From Drosophila pseudoobscura (Eukaryota; Arthropoda; Insecta; Diptera; Drosophilidae): 64,000 nt of DNA. The notes beneath the pieces were generated by a model. The model worked only from the letters and a program-made list of their open reading frames with translations. It did not search any database and was not told the DNA's origin. Made by a program: the position numbers and the translations under genes. The stretch covers positions 18,113,001 to 18,177,000 of the forward strand of contig NC_046683.1 of the NCBI RefSeq assembly GCF_009870125.1. Direction: 5' to 3'. This document shows, in pieces, positions 10,258 through 20,330 of this stretch. Every line of letters begins with the position of its first letter. The stretch's first letter is position 1.

Positions 10258-10916
10258 TCCTGAGGCTCGCCTCCACAATTGTTGCTTCTAGATCGCTGTC
10301 AGGGGACTCCGGCTCCTCCCCGACAACGATGTGGCTGAGACCTCTGGCTATGTCGCTCTCGTCGAACGCGTAGTCGTCCAAGATGTCGTCCGACATCATG
10401 GACGCCGCATCCGACGCCGGGTTGTCTTCCTCGCACGAGGCCCCCTCTTTCGGGATCTCCGGCAGCTCCGGGTCTGGCTCGACCTCCGCTTGCCTGCCCT
10501 TGCGATCGGACTTGTAAGTGGATATGGTGACCTTCTTGTAGCCATAATCCACTACACCGTCCGACTTTGCGAGGAGATCAATGGATTCCTCATTTAGGAC
10601 GAGGATAATCTGGCGCCTCTGCCCTTGGATATCCTCCACCTTTGCCACCTTCCAATCGGCTGTAGGAAGGTGGGGGTTGCAGACCTGCGGATCTGAGGAT
10701 CTTCTCAGGCTCTGCAGGCTTAGCCGAGACCCACGCTCTGGCTCTCGGGCGGCTAGGGACATCTTCCCACTTCACGGCCTCCAGTTTCGCCCCTGGATAG
10801 AAATCTTTGAGGGCCGCCATCGCCTTCATGTAGAGGGCCGCAGAGGGAGCGTCTTGGCAGGCGATGGCTTTCACCTTGCCTTGATGCCACCCTGCGTCCT
10901 CACACTTTGGCGGTGG
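10217..10916 (-). pseudogene. LOA ORF1, C-terminal part (copy 1)
   Basis: Two overlapping minus-strand frames encode the ORF1 RNA-binding region (WHQGKVKAIACQDAPSAALY) and then the segment containing DWKVAKVEDIQGQRRQIILV. An identical frame change between them, just after EPEKILRS, occurs in all three ORF1 copies of this window. The tail is acidic and ends at 10217, overlapping the ORF2 start at 10257. The protein is cut off on its N-terminal side at 10916. Confidence 0.75.
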
Positions 10917-10944
10917 GAGCCGACCCGTCATCCGTTTGTCCCCC

Positions 10945-11835
10945 TGTAGCACCCGATGGCTGACGGCCCCGGGACATAAACAATAAACAATATTTTTCCA
11001 CAAATCGCTCGACCAAATACGGTGGACTGATGGGACCCCCGCGTCACCCACTAAGGGTTAATCTTCTGGAACTGAACAGCTGATCGCAGATTTAGGTGTG
11101 TGAAAGGTGTTGGTGGTTTTACATATTTTTTTCAATGGCGAAGATTTTACGTTAAACGGTTTAAGCTAATACTAAATACTGAATAAAGGACAACACACGG
11201 AACAAAATAACATTTAATGTGGAACGGTGTTGGGAGTGCGGATTATGTTTTTTTTCTTTAAGTTCAAACGACGTGGGCGATCGCTGGCCGTGGCTTGTCA
11301 GCCCTAAATTTATATAGGTCCGTGTATTCGTGTGCGCGTGTGTGTGTGTGTGTGAATAGGGTTTCGGGGTTTTTACTTGGTGAACTGGAACGATCTCACT
11401 CAGGTTCCCGTTGGACAGTCTTCTTCTCTGCAGTCGACTTTCTCGAACTCCAGTGTTCCTCTCCAGGAAATCTTCTGGCCCGGTTCTGGTGGCTATATTC
11501 CTTGCCGGCTGTTAGTAAAATGTTCTGCATTACAACCTATTTTATCGCCCGCTTTTTCTGTACTCACTTCAAACTTTCTGTTTTAAGCACAAAATTTCAA
11601 ATTTCGACGTTACTCCGTCCACGCTCCACGATTTCCATAATCCAATCCACGTTTTCTAATATTTTCACTCCTATTTATCCCTTTTTCCCTTACTAATACA
11701 TATAACTAATCCTATTCTCTTCCTTATATCCCCAGTAACGGCTCCAGCTCCCCCCGATGTCCGCATACACCATCGAGCCTCCCTGGACTTCCGCTAGATG
11801 GCGCGTCGCCCTCAGCCCTGGCCACCTATCGTTCA
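10945..11835. mobile_element. LTR-like segment, copy 1
   Basis: Begins TGTAGCACCC and ends CGTTCA, so it has TG...CA ends in either orientation. It has a TATA-like TTTATATAG near 11308, a TG run at 11338-11353 and CT-rich sequence at the right. It has no coding frame I trust. It sits within a slightly longer shared block (10917-11836), so the TG...CA boundaries are not proven. No target-site duplication is visible, and neighbouring LOA sequence is duplicated by about 400 bp across it. It could be a solo LTR, or a non-coding module picked up during rearrangement. Confidence 0.4.
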
Positions 11836-11836
11836 G

Positions 11837-12988
11837 GTGGGACTGGAAGTGGATATGGTGACCTTCTTGTAGCCATAATCCACTACACCGTCCGACTTTG
11901 CGAGGAGATCAATGGATTCCTCATTTAGGACGAGGATAATCTGGCGCCTCTGCCCTTGGATATCCTCCACCTTTGCCACCTTCCAATCGGCTGTAGGAAG
12001 GTGGGGGTTGCAGACCTGCGGATCTGAGGATCTTCTCAGGCTCTGCAGGCTTAGCCGATACCCACGCTCTGGCTCTCGGGCGGCTAGGGACATCTTCCCA
12101 CTTCACGGCCTCCAGTTTCGCCCCTGGATAGAAATCTTTGAGGGCCGCCATCGCCTTCATGTAGAGGGCCGCAGAGGGAGCGTCTTGGCAGGCGATGGCT
12201 TTCACCTTGCCTTGATGCCACCCTGCGTCCTCACACTTTGGCGGTGGTCCGCCGTTCTCCTCCAGTTCCAGTAGGAAGCGGTCCTGGAGCTCGTTCTCCA
12301 CCAGGTGCCACTTATCGCGAGGGACATGGCCGTCCTCGGCGCCCCTGTCCAGGACACCGATCAGGGTCTTGCCCCTCGCCACCTCAGCGAACGACCGGTT
12401 CGTGAGGTGGGTCTTCACCCGCTTGGCTTGCTGGGCTTGGCCTGGCTGATTTCCGGGGTCCTCCGCTGAGCGTTGCCGCTTGTTGGGGGCCTTGGCTGCG
12501 CCCTTTCCGGCTTTGGCTGGCTGGAACAGAGGAAGGATTGAGCAGGCCCACAGCCTCTGCTCCTTTCCTTCGGCTGACGCCTTAAAATTCGAGTCTTCGT
12601 TGGACAGGATGAAAGCCGCTCGTCTCCTGTCCTGGTACGACGGCTTTCCTCCCCGTGGTGCAGAGACGCTGCCCGCCGGGGCTCCCAAGGGTTCTTCGGT
12701 CCCGGTGCGCTTACCAGCCGCGATTACGCTCTGCTTGGCAGCCACCCCGGTATCCGCTTCGCCCTTGGAGCCACCCGACTTGGAAGGACCCGATTGGCTT
12801 TTCGATCCCCCCCTCGCTGCGGCTGCTGCCTGAAGACGGTGGACCGACTCAGTCTCCTTCCCCGTCTTCTTTGGACCCGGTTTCCCAGGCGCTGGTGCAG
12901 AGGGATTGGCTTGTCCCTCCGGTACTTTAAGAGGAGTACCGAGCTCCTTTGCGGCTTTGTTTGTTTTTATATATTTATTATTTGGCAT
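11837..12988 (-). pseudogene. LOA ORF1, copy 2
   Basis: Starts at the ATG whose complement is at 12988 (MPNNKYIKTNKAAKELGTPL). The long minus-strand frame has a Lys/Pro/Gly-rich N-terminus, then FAEVARGKTLIGVLDRG and the WHQGKVKAIACQD region, and stops after the shared frameshift near 12030. The continuing frame ends shortly beyond KKVTISTSSPT, because the LOA sequence is cut where the LTR-like segment begins. ORF1 is therefore both frameshifted and truncated. Confidence 0.75.
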
Positions 12989-13000
12989 AGTAGTTCCCAC

Positions 13001-13423
13001 GAGTAGGCGGGAAGGGGATGGTCACCCGAGGCATAGCCCGCTTGCCCCGGGAAGCCTGATTTAAACTGGAGGTCGGCAGGTATCCAGAGTCCGCATATTA
13101 GCGACCGGGCACCCCCCCGGCCATGCATCCCTCGGCATATAACAGTGTGGATTGGATTGGATTGGGGTAATTTCACTGAGAGTTTTCTTCTCTCCGCCCG
13201 ACTACCATTCGCCAGCATCTTAGCAGAGACATGACCGTGCTAGGACCTGTTTCCAGCCGCCCTCACGGGGAGAGTATAGTCGCACTTCCACCGGTGTGCA
13301 CAGTTACGGCGGGTGACGGTTCGCTCGCAACCCTCTGTATCCTAGGGGGGGTGTGAGACGCAGACCGCACCGGGTATTACTAACCGGAGCGGCTGCGCCT
13401 CAGCTCCGAGTTCACAGTTGTGC
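13001..13423 (-). promoter_or_regulatory. LOA 5' leader / internal promoter region
   Basis: GC-rich sequence directly upstream of ORF1 on the minus strand, present only in tandem unit 1. It contains a GGATT run (GGATTGGATTGGATTGGG at 13149-13166) and ends abruptly where the second LTR-like copy starts (13424). Non-LTR elements start transcription from an internal promoter at this position, so this is the likely place; no specific box is claimed. Confidence 0.5.
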
Positions 13424-13451
13424 GAGCCGACCCGTCATCCGTTTGTCCCCC

Positions 13452-14342
13452 TGTAGCACCCGATGGCTGACGGCCCCGGGACATAAACAATAAACAATAT
13501 TTTTCCACAAATCGCTCGACCAAATACGGTGGACTGATGGGACCCCCGCGTCACCCACTAAGGGTTAATCTTCTGGAACTGAACAGCTGATCGCAGATTT
13601 AGGTGTGTGAAAGGTGTTGGTGGTTTTACATATTTTTTTCAATGGCGAAGATTTTACGTTAAACGGTTTAAGCTAATACTAAATACTGAATAAAGGACAA
13701 CACACGGAACAAAATAACATTTAATGTGGAACGGTGTTGGGAGTGCGGATTATGTTTTTTTTCTTTAAGTTCAAACGACGTGGGCGATCGCTGGCCGTGG
13801 CTTGTCAGCCCTAAATTTATATAGGTCCGTGTATTCGTGTGCGCGTGTGTGTGTGTGTGTGAATAGGGTTTCGGGGTTTTTACTTGGTGAACTGGAACGA
13901 TCTCACTCAGGTTCCCGTTGGACAGTCTTCTTCTCTGCAGTCGACTTTCTCGAACTCCAGTGTTCCTCTCCAGGAAATCTTCTGGCCCGGTTCTGGTGGC
14001 TATATTCCTTGCCGGCTGTTAGTAAAATGTTCTGCATTACAACCTATTTTATCGCCCGCTTTTTCTGTACTCACTTCAAACTTTCTGTTTTAAGCACAAA
14101 ATTTCAAATTTCGACGTTACTCCGTCCACGCTCCACGATTTCCATAATCCAATCCACGTTTTCTAATATTTTCACTCCTATTTATCCCTTTTTCCCTTAC
14201 TAATACATATAACTAATCCTATTCTCTTCCTTATATCCCCAGTAACGGCTCCAGCTCCCCCCGATGTCCGCATACACCATCGAGCCTCCCTGGACTTCCG
14301 CTAGATGGCGCGTCGCCCTCAGCCCTGGCCACCTATCGTTCA
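13452..14342. mobile_element. LTR-like segment, copy 2
   Basis: Second copy of 10945-11835 in the same orientation; every stretch I compared is identical. It joins the end of the LOA 5' leader on its left and the same internal ORF1 position as copy 1 on its right. Confidence 0.45.
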
Positions 14343-14343
14343 G

Positions 14344-15495
14344 GTGGGACTGGAAGTGGATATGGTGACCTTCTTGTAGCCATAATCCACTACACCGTCC
14401 GACTTTGCGAGGAGATCAATGGATTCCTCATTTAGGACGAGGATAATCTGGCGCCTCTGCCCTTGGATATCCTCCACCTTTGCCACCTTCCAATCGGCTG
14501 TAGGAAGGTGGGGGTTGCAGACCTGCGGATCTGAGGATCTTCTCAGGCTCTGCAGGCTTAGCCGATACCCACGCTCTGGCTCTCGGGCGGCTAGGGACAT
14601 CTTCCCACTTCACGGCCTCCAGTTTCGCCCCTGGATAGAAATCTTTGAGGGCCGCCATCGCCTTCATGTAGAGGGCCGCAGAGGGAGCGTCTTGGCAGGC
14701 GATGGCTTTCACCTTGCCTTGATGCCACCCTGCGTCCTCACACTTTGGCGGTGGTCCGCCGTTCTCCTCCAGTTCCAGTAGGAAGCGGTCCTGGAGCTCG
14801 TTCTCCACCAGGTGCCACTTATCGCGAGGGACATGGCCGTCCTCGGCGCCCCTGTCCAGGACACCGATCAGGGTCTTGCCCCTCGCCACCTCAGCGAACG
14901 ACCGGTTCGTGAGGTGGGTCTTCACCCGCTTGGCTTGCTGGGCTTGGCCTGGCTGATTTGCGGGGTCCTCCGCTGAGCGTTGCCGCTTGTTTGGGGCCTT
15001 GGCTGCGCCCTTTCCGGCTTTGGCTGGCTGGAACAGAGGAAGGATTGAGCAGGCCCACAGCCTCTGCTCCTTTCCTTCGGCTGACGCCTTAAAATTCGGG
15101 TCTTCGTTGGACAGGATGAAAGCCGCTCGTCTCCTGTCCTGGTACGACGGCTTTCCTCCCCGTGGTGCAGAGGCGCTGCCCGCCGGGGCTCCCAAGGGTT
15201 CTTCGGTCCCGGTGCGCTTACCAGCCGCGATTACGCTCTGCTTGGCAGCCACCCCGGTATCCGCTTCGCCCTTGGAGCCACCCGACTTGGAAGGACCCGA
15301 TTGGCTTTTCGATCCCCCCCTCGCTGCGGCTGCTGCCTGAAGACGGTGGATCGACTCAGTCTCCTTCCCCGTCTTCTTTGGACCCGGTTTCCCAGGCGCT
15401 GGTGCAGAGGGATTGGCTTGTCCCTCCGGTACTTTAAGAGGAGTACCGAGCTCCTTTGCGATTTTGTTGGTTTTGATATTTTGAGTATTTGACAT
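14344..15495 (-). pseudogene. LOA ORF1, copy 3
   Basis: Same frames and same frameshift as copy 2. It starts at 15495 (MSNTQNIKTNKIAKELGTPL), and the N-terminal 16 residues differ from copy 2 at several positions. Internal differences are few (for example SNEDPNF against SNEDSNF, and a Pro/Gly codon near 14959). The leader upstream is cut after about 35 bp. Confidence 0.75.
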
Positions 15496-15529
15496 AGTAG
15501 TTCCCACGAGTAGGCGGGAAGGGGATTTT

Positions 15530-16147
15530 GTTTACAAAAAAAATTGCTATGGTAATGGTGTCAAATTTATGTTAATGCCTCAATAAACCATCAAGTTGTT
15601 TCCTTTTGCAATTACAATTTTTGTTCTGTATAAAAAGCCGTTTACTTTTAATATCAGCGAGGAAAATTTTTCGGTTTTGAAGCACCAATTTATGTGGTTG
15701 CAAAATTAAATTAAAATATTTTTTGAAAATGAAACATGAACATGAAAATTTCTCCATTATAGCTGTACGACATTACACTTTGCTAAATTTGCTGCGAAGA
15801 GATACATATGTATGTATGTAGTACATAGATAGCATGTTAGATAAAACGAAAAAGTAGTGGACAACTGGACAACCAACTGTACGCATATACATACATACAT
15901 ATGTGTGTATGTATATGTCTATATCTATTTCTGTTTTTGCAGCTAGTCAATGTTGGAAAAGTTGAATGTCTTAAAGATATTAGCAATTTCCAATATATTT
16001 CATTCATTTGGCGGTAAAAAAGCATTCAAATACATTTTTAAATCAAAATCAAAAGGTTTCCCTTCAAGGGTCTTACAAAATATGGCGAAATAAGTTTTTA
16101 AGTGAAGAAGTTATGGGTTTTCCTCTTAGGTGTGGCGACAGGATATT
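15530..16147. other. Intergenic DNA downstream of Xpac
   Basis: AT-rich unique sequence with ATGTATGTATG and ACATACATAC short repeats at 15805-15910. It probably holds the Xpac 3' UTR on the minus strand. No other feature seen. Confidence 0.5.
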
Positions 16148-17083
16148 CTACATCTTCTCGTAGGATTCTGTGTAGGGACAGGTGAGGCAGGTGTGCGTAT
16201 ACTCGTCCTCTTCCTCATTGTAGGTGTCCGGCCCGAATTCGTGCTCGTGTATGGCATGCGTTTTCTTGGTATAAATGCTGCTGCGGACCTCCATGCGGAG
16301 CTGCTTCATCTGTTTGTTGTACTTCCGGGCCTTTCCTACCTCACGTTTCTCTTCCCGTCCCTCGTGTTGACGGACGAGCTCCTCCTCACTGCCCCACACC
16401 TCCATGGCCCGTTTTTGCACCTGCGAGTGCAGGTAGAGCTTCATCTCTCCCCAGCGAACATTATGGGGATTCTTGCGGCTAATGTAGCGCAACGGCGGTT
16501 CGCGCTTGTCAAAGTCACAATCTTTCAGAAGATACTCGGCCTTGGCTTCAGTGCGGGTGATGAGCGAGTGGCGCTCCTCGGTGTCCCGGCACTTGTCGCA
16601 CACCGAGTGTCCAAAATTATTAAACAGATATGAGTCGACAAACGGATCGCCGCAATCGAGGCACTCCTCGTACACCACCGGTATAGCAATGGCATCGTCC
16701 ACGATAGTTGGAACAGCGCCATCCTCTGGCCTTTCTGTAGCTCCCGCTCCAGCCGCGGGCAACACAGGCTGCTCCAGCAGGAAGCCTCCGCCACTGTCGA
16801 TGTATTTGGTGCCCTGCACCTTGATAACCGAGGTGCCCTGACTCGGCCCTTCCTCTAGTTGAGTATCGCCGTTTCTACAAAGAAATCAAATGGAGAGTAA
16901 GCTCTGCGATGTTAGCTTACGACGGTAAGGTCAAACCTACTTGCCGAGTTCCCTATAAGGATGCGAGACGAGTTTGGCCTCTCGCAACTTCTGGGCCTTG
17001 GCCAGATTGCGCTCAATGCGTGACTTCTGGGCTGTGGTGAGAGTGGAGGGGGCTACCACCACTGCGGCTGTTTCCTCTGACAT
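16148..17083 (-). CDS. Xpac: Xpac, XPA homolog, nucleotide excision repair
   Basis: Two coding exons: 17083-16941 and 16874-16148, joined across a 66-bp intron (donor AA|GTAGGT, acceptor TTTGTAG|AAC), giving 289 residues. XPA binds damaged DNA with RPA and the TFIIH/ERCC1 machinery in the nucleus. The zinc finger is complete, with Cys at about 119, 122, 140 and 143 (ECLDCGDPFVDSY and HSVCDKC). The DNA-binding domain follows with KAEYLLKDCDFDKREPPLRY, NPHNVRWGEMKLYL, and the C-terminal HEHEFG and HTCLTCPYTESYEKM blocks. I chose MSEETAAVV as the start because the upstream in-frame extension is not family-like. Length is close to the fly protein. Confidence 0.93.
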
Positions 17084-17155
17084 TTTGCCACAACAAATTC
17101 TTTTCGGGCGCCAAGCAACAAAAAATTCCAATTCGTAAATATTTCTCTACTTTTC

Positions 17156-17210
17156 AGTGTGACCCTCAGAAATATACCGTTTTATTTTTAAAATATACTG
17201 TAAATATACC
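17156..17210 (-). promoter_or_regulatory. Xpac core promoter: Motif 1 plus three Motif 6 sites
   Basis: Just upstream of the Xpac start, the plus strand reads AGTGTGACC (17156-17164), the reverse complement of Motif 1 (GGTCACACT). Three Motif 6-like words follow: AAATATACCG (17170-17179), AAATATACTG (17191-17200) and AAATATACC (17202-17210). These are established fly housekeeping core-promoter motifs; their use here is inferred from position. Confidence 0.65.
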
Positions 17211-17900
17211 GATGAACAAAAAAAAAACTTAGCCCACTTAATCCCCCTTTTTTTAAACAGTTCAACGACTTGAGGTAAATGGCGGAAGATATTGTAAATT
17301 CTTTTTGCAGATCCATGCCATCTTTCCTCTGAACTTAAACAAAAAAAGGAAACACGATATCTTTCACCTTAACTGCGCTAAAATGATTAAATTTTCAATC
17401 GTTCTACGTCAAGGATTGGAAACTATATTCCTTGATTTTGAGGATTTTGTAATAGTCGCTATGTTGTCACATCGATGTTGTTGGTAATTGAAGACTTGTT
17501 GCTTATCAACCGGAGTATGGACATTTGTATACCCTATTGACACTACTACTACTACTACTCAAATTATTAATATGATTGATCTAATCATCGAATAAGTTTA
17601 AAGTATTTGCTTTAAGGATTTATATATGCTAATTTTCCCTCAGCCATAAAATAAAATATTCGGAAAATCGAACCATAACTTAACTTTTTGGCACCACTAG
17701 GCCCCTTTTTTTATATAAATAAAAGCTGAGTTGTGCCTAAAACTCCCTAGTGAACGAATGGGAATTTATAATTAATAGATTTCATATTTTTGAGCTTGCG
17801 CGAATACCTGAAGCATAAGTTGAGTATTTAAGTATAAAAGTAGGTTTTTTTATTTTTAATATTTTAACATTATAATTTTATTATATTCGTTCTTAAAGGG
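17211..17900. other. Intergenic DNA between Xpac and brn
   Basis: AT-rich, with an (ACT)n run at 17542-17560. No gene apart from the short frame that follows. Confidence 0.4.
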
Positions 17901-18155
17901 ATGTCCGCAAAGATCGATGTATTTCTCGCTCTAATTCACATATTTTTTATATCACAAATTACGCCCCTCTCTATGTCACACACCTTGCAACTTATTAAAT
18001 ATGTATCGAATAAGATGATCAAATATTGTTTAAAATATAACAGGTACGACGGGAGGTCTTTAAATTACTTGGCCAGAAAGGGTATACCTATCACAAAGAC
18101 AATTCAACATAGTATCCGGCAACAAATAAGCAAATGGAAAAGAATTTGTATTTAA
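17901..18155 (+). CDS. Possible small secreted basic peptide
   Basis: An 84-codon frame starting with ATG (MSAKIDVFLALIHIFFISQI). The first 25 residues look like a signal peptide; the rest is basic, with many Lys, Arg, Asn and Tyr. It lies 100 bp upstream of the brn start on the same strand, so it could also be chance or part of a brn leader. I see no polyadenylation signal or family match. Confidence 0.2.
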   Translation: MSAKIDVFLALIHIFFISQITPLSMSHTLQLIKYVSNKMIKYCLKYNRYDGRSLNYLARKGIPITKTIQHSIRQQISKWKRICI

Positions 18156-18192
18156 ATTTAGGGTAGATTAAATATATTGAGACAAAAATAAC

Positions 18193-18221
18193 CATCGATG
18201 ACATCGATGTTAACATCGATG
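18193..18221. promoter_or_regulatory. Three CATCGATG palindromes upstream of brn
   Basis: CATCGATG occurs at 18193-18200, 18202-18209 and 18214-18221, 35 bp before the brn ATG. ATCGAT is the core shared by DREF and BEAF-32 sites. The tight spacing suggests a promoter or boundary element, probably for brn. Confidence 0.55.
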
Positions 18222-18255
18222 TTTCTCGAGCTCTAACTTAATATCCACAACACTA

Positions 18256-19212
18256 ATGTTAAATAAACATTATAAATTGCTGCTAAAATGCTCACTGGCC
18301 GTTCCCATCATATTCCTAATCGACTTCTGCGGGCTGCTGACGCATCTGCATGAGCTGGACTTTGAGCAACACTTCTACTATCCCCTGCACGATGAGGGCC
18401 TGGCCTCCTCCGGAATTTCCAGCTACGAATTTCTGCAAATGCCCGCATTCACGGGCGTGGATCCGCCCCGGTTGACTATACTGGTCAAAAGCGCAATTGG
18501 AAATGTGCGGCGACGCCAGGCTATACGCAAGACATGGGGCTATGAGTTCCGCTTCTCCGACGTTCACATCCGTCGCGCCTTTCTGCTGGGCACCTCCCCG
18601 GACAGCATGGACGATGTGGGCCGGGAGGCCAAGCAGCATGGGGACATTGTACACGCAGATTTTGTGGATGTCTACTTCAACAACACCATCAAGACAATGA
18701 TGGGCATGCGCTGGGCCAGCGAGCACTTCAACCAGAGCGACTTCTATATGTTCGTCGACGACGACTACTATGTGTCTATTAAGAATGTTCTGCGGTTCCT
18801 CGGCCGTGGACGGAATACCCACCATCCGGATCTGCTATTTGCCGGCTACGTGTTTCAGACGTCGCCACTACGTCACAAGTTTAGCAAGTGGTATGTCTCG
18901 CTGGAGGAGTACCCGTTCGACAAGTGGCCGCCGTATGTGACGGCCGGTGCCTTTATCCTCTCCCGCAGCGCCCTGCTCGAGATGTACGAGACTAGCATGC
19001 GAGTTCCCATGTTCCGCTTCGATGACATCTATCTGGGCATTGTGGCGCTCAAAGCACGTATTCCCGTCCACCACTGCGACGGCTTTCTTTTCCACAGACC
19101 CCACTATTCCGGGCCCGATAGCTACAACAACGTGATAGCATCGCACGGTTTCAGCGATCCTGAAGAAATGGTGCAGGTGTGGAACGAATGCCGGTCGGCG
19201 AACTACGCGTAG
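18256..19212 (+). CDS. brn: brainiac, beta-1,3-N-acetylglucosaminyltransferase
   Basis: Single-exon gene, 318 residues. Brainiac is a Golgi type II glycosyltransferase that adds beta-1,3-GlcNAc to mannosyl-glucosyl-ceramide, making the glycolipids needed for follicle-cell epithelium and neurogenesis. The sequence shows a short cytoplasmic tail, a signal anchor at about residues 9-27, KSAIGNVRRRQAIRKTWGYE, the catalytic DxD region VDDDYYVS (168-174), KWYVSLEEYPFDKWPPYVTA and FDDIYLGIVALKA, all typical of GT31. The C-terminus WNECRSANYA matches the fly protein. Length is near the usual 325; the difference lies in the stem after residue 44. Confidence 0.95.
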   Translation: MLNKHYKLLLKCSLAVPIIFLIDFCGLLTHLHELDFEQHFYYPLHDEGLASSGISSYEFLQMPAFTGVDPPRLTILVKSAIGNVRRRQAIRKTWGYEFRFSDVHIRRAFLLGTSPDSMDDVGREAKQHGDIVHADFVDVYFNNTIKTMMGMRWASEHFNQSDFYMFVDDDYYVSIKNVLRFLGRGRNTHHPDLLFAGYVFQTSPLRHKFSKWYVSLEEYPFDKWPPYVTAGAFILSRSALLEMYETSMRVPMFRFDDIYLGIVALKARIPVHHCDGFLFHRPHYSGPDSYNNVIASHGFSDPEEMVQVWNECRSANYA

Positions 19213-19960
19213 CACACGCCTCTGACTGCTACGGACAATAATCCGAGCCACTCGACTGTATATACACAGATGTATTTTGACGTAGATCAAAACCAAGCCT
19301 TTTTAAAGTACATATATGTATAAGCCAAAATGTGTAAATATATTAATCGATGATCATACTCTTCCTTTTAAGCAGTAACCATCAAATAATAACTACAGTT
19401 TTGTTTCTGTCACTATTGAATCTACGACTTGTGACATTTTATTAATTACAAGTCATGAACTCACTAGAACTCGTCCGATCCTGACGGTAACAAAATGTAG
19501 ATGGTAGATGGCCCTGTTTGGAAATATATTTATTGGTCGTATAACTTTTAGGGTGTATAAGCTTCATTCAAAAGATTCTTCTATCAAATAACAATTTGGT
19601 AACTCGAAAATTTCAAATTTTAGCCAGATAATATTAAATATATATAAAATATTAATATTATTATCGTACCTTATAGCTTATATGAACTGTCCATAAGGAT
19701 AATTTACAGACATTTTCTGTTACATATACAAACGATAAAATATTGTCAAGTCCAGCCAAGGACACTTGGAGTACAAATATGTAATTAGACTAGAAAGCCA
19801 AACGACAACATATATGTAAATACATATGTACATATCTATTCCGCTCCAACTGCCTGCTTTCCCTATAAGGCTTTAATTGTTAGTTCAAGTCAAGTCTAGT
19901 GGAAAAAATGTATAGTAGCTGCTTAGACACGATGTCTAGCACAGTATATTTTATTTATAA
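19213..19960. other. Intergenic DNA downstream of brn
   Basis: AT-rich; the start should hold the brn 3' UTR. No clear gene. It grades into the dispersed repeats. Confidence 0.45.
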
Positions 19961-19969
19961 TTTGCAGTA

Positions 19970-20330
19970 TATGTTAAGACTCGTTATGGACTCACTCTCT
20001 AGTCCAATGCACCAATGTTGAAATCGTGTAGAAATGCCATTTAAAGCCATGTCAACGGACACATCAAATACTAATTCGCGGTAAATTCCCGATCGTTTGC
20101 CATCAAAATCCAAACTGTTTCAAAAATGGAAAAAAATAATGTAACAAAGTTGTTCATACTGGCATCACTGGCTTATTTGAAAAAAACGGCCAAATTTATC
20201 AACAACATACACATTTCCCCTTCAGGTGTCGTTAATTTTGTGGAAATTTTTGTTCGAAGAAGATAAAAAACGAGGAATATTTTGAAAATGAGACGGTATA
20301 TTTTGGTATTTATTGAATCGGGTAAGGACC
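19970..20330 (+). repeat. Dispersed repeat module A with a module C start
   Basis: Contains CCAATGTTGAAATCGTGTAG, AGAAATGCCATTTAAAGCCA, ACTAATTCG, ACGGCCAAA and ATTTCCCCTTCAGGTGTCG, all found collinearly at 56,290-56,600. It ends with AAAAACGAGGAATATTTTGA and GACGGTATATTTTGGTAT, the module C words of the tandem array at 21.6-23.05 kb. Confidence 0.65.

Larger units (their letters stand above)
7600..10916 (-). mobile_element. LOA/bilbo-type non-LTR retrotransposon, defective
   Basis: On the minus strand the order is ORF1 C-terminal part (10916-10217), ORF2 endonuclease (10257-9829), reverse transcriptase (9591-8227) and RNase H (8148-7619). A non-LTR element with an RNase H after the RT fits the LOA clade (LOA, bilbo) or the I clade; resemblance and obscura-group distribution favour LOA, as an inference. 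It carries a frameshift in ORF1, a large deletion in the endonuclease, a likely in-frame deletion in the RT and two changed RNase H catalytic positions. Its ORF1 is cut at 10916, where the tandem-duplicated segment begins. Confidence 0.85.
10917..15530. repeat. Tandem duplication, 2,507-bp period
   Basis: Sequence from about 10917 recurs at +2507 from about 13424. Matching points include CGACCCGTCATCCG (10921 and 13428) and the same frames at 11295/13802 and 11833/14340, whose translations are identical. Each unit holds a 0.9-kb LTR-like segment followed on the plus strand by LOA ORF1 in reverse. Unit 1 also includes the LOA 5' leader (13001-13423). Unit 2 loses similarity at about 15530, after GCGGGAAGGGGAT, where unique DNA begins. 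Confidence 0.9.

Noticed and set aside
11338-11353. TG dinucleotide run as a functional site
   Set aside because: A microsatellite within the LTR-like segment; no reason to assign function.
18316-18825. 169-codon minus-strand frame opposite brn
   Set aside because: Shadow of the brn reading frame; composition is the mirror image of the sense codons.
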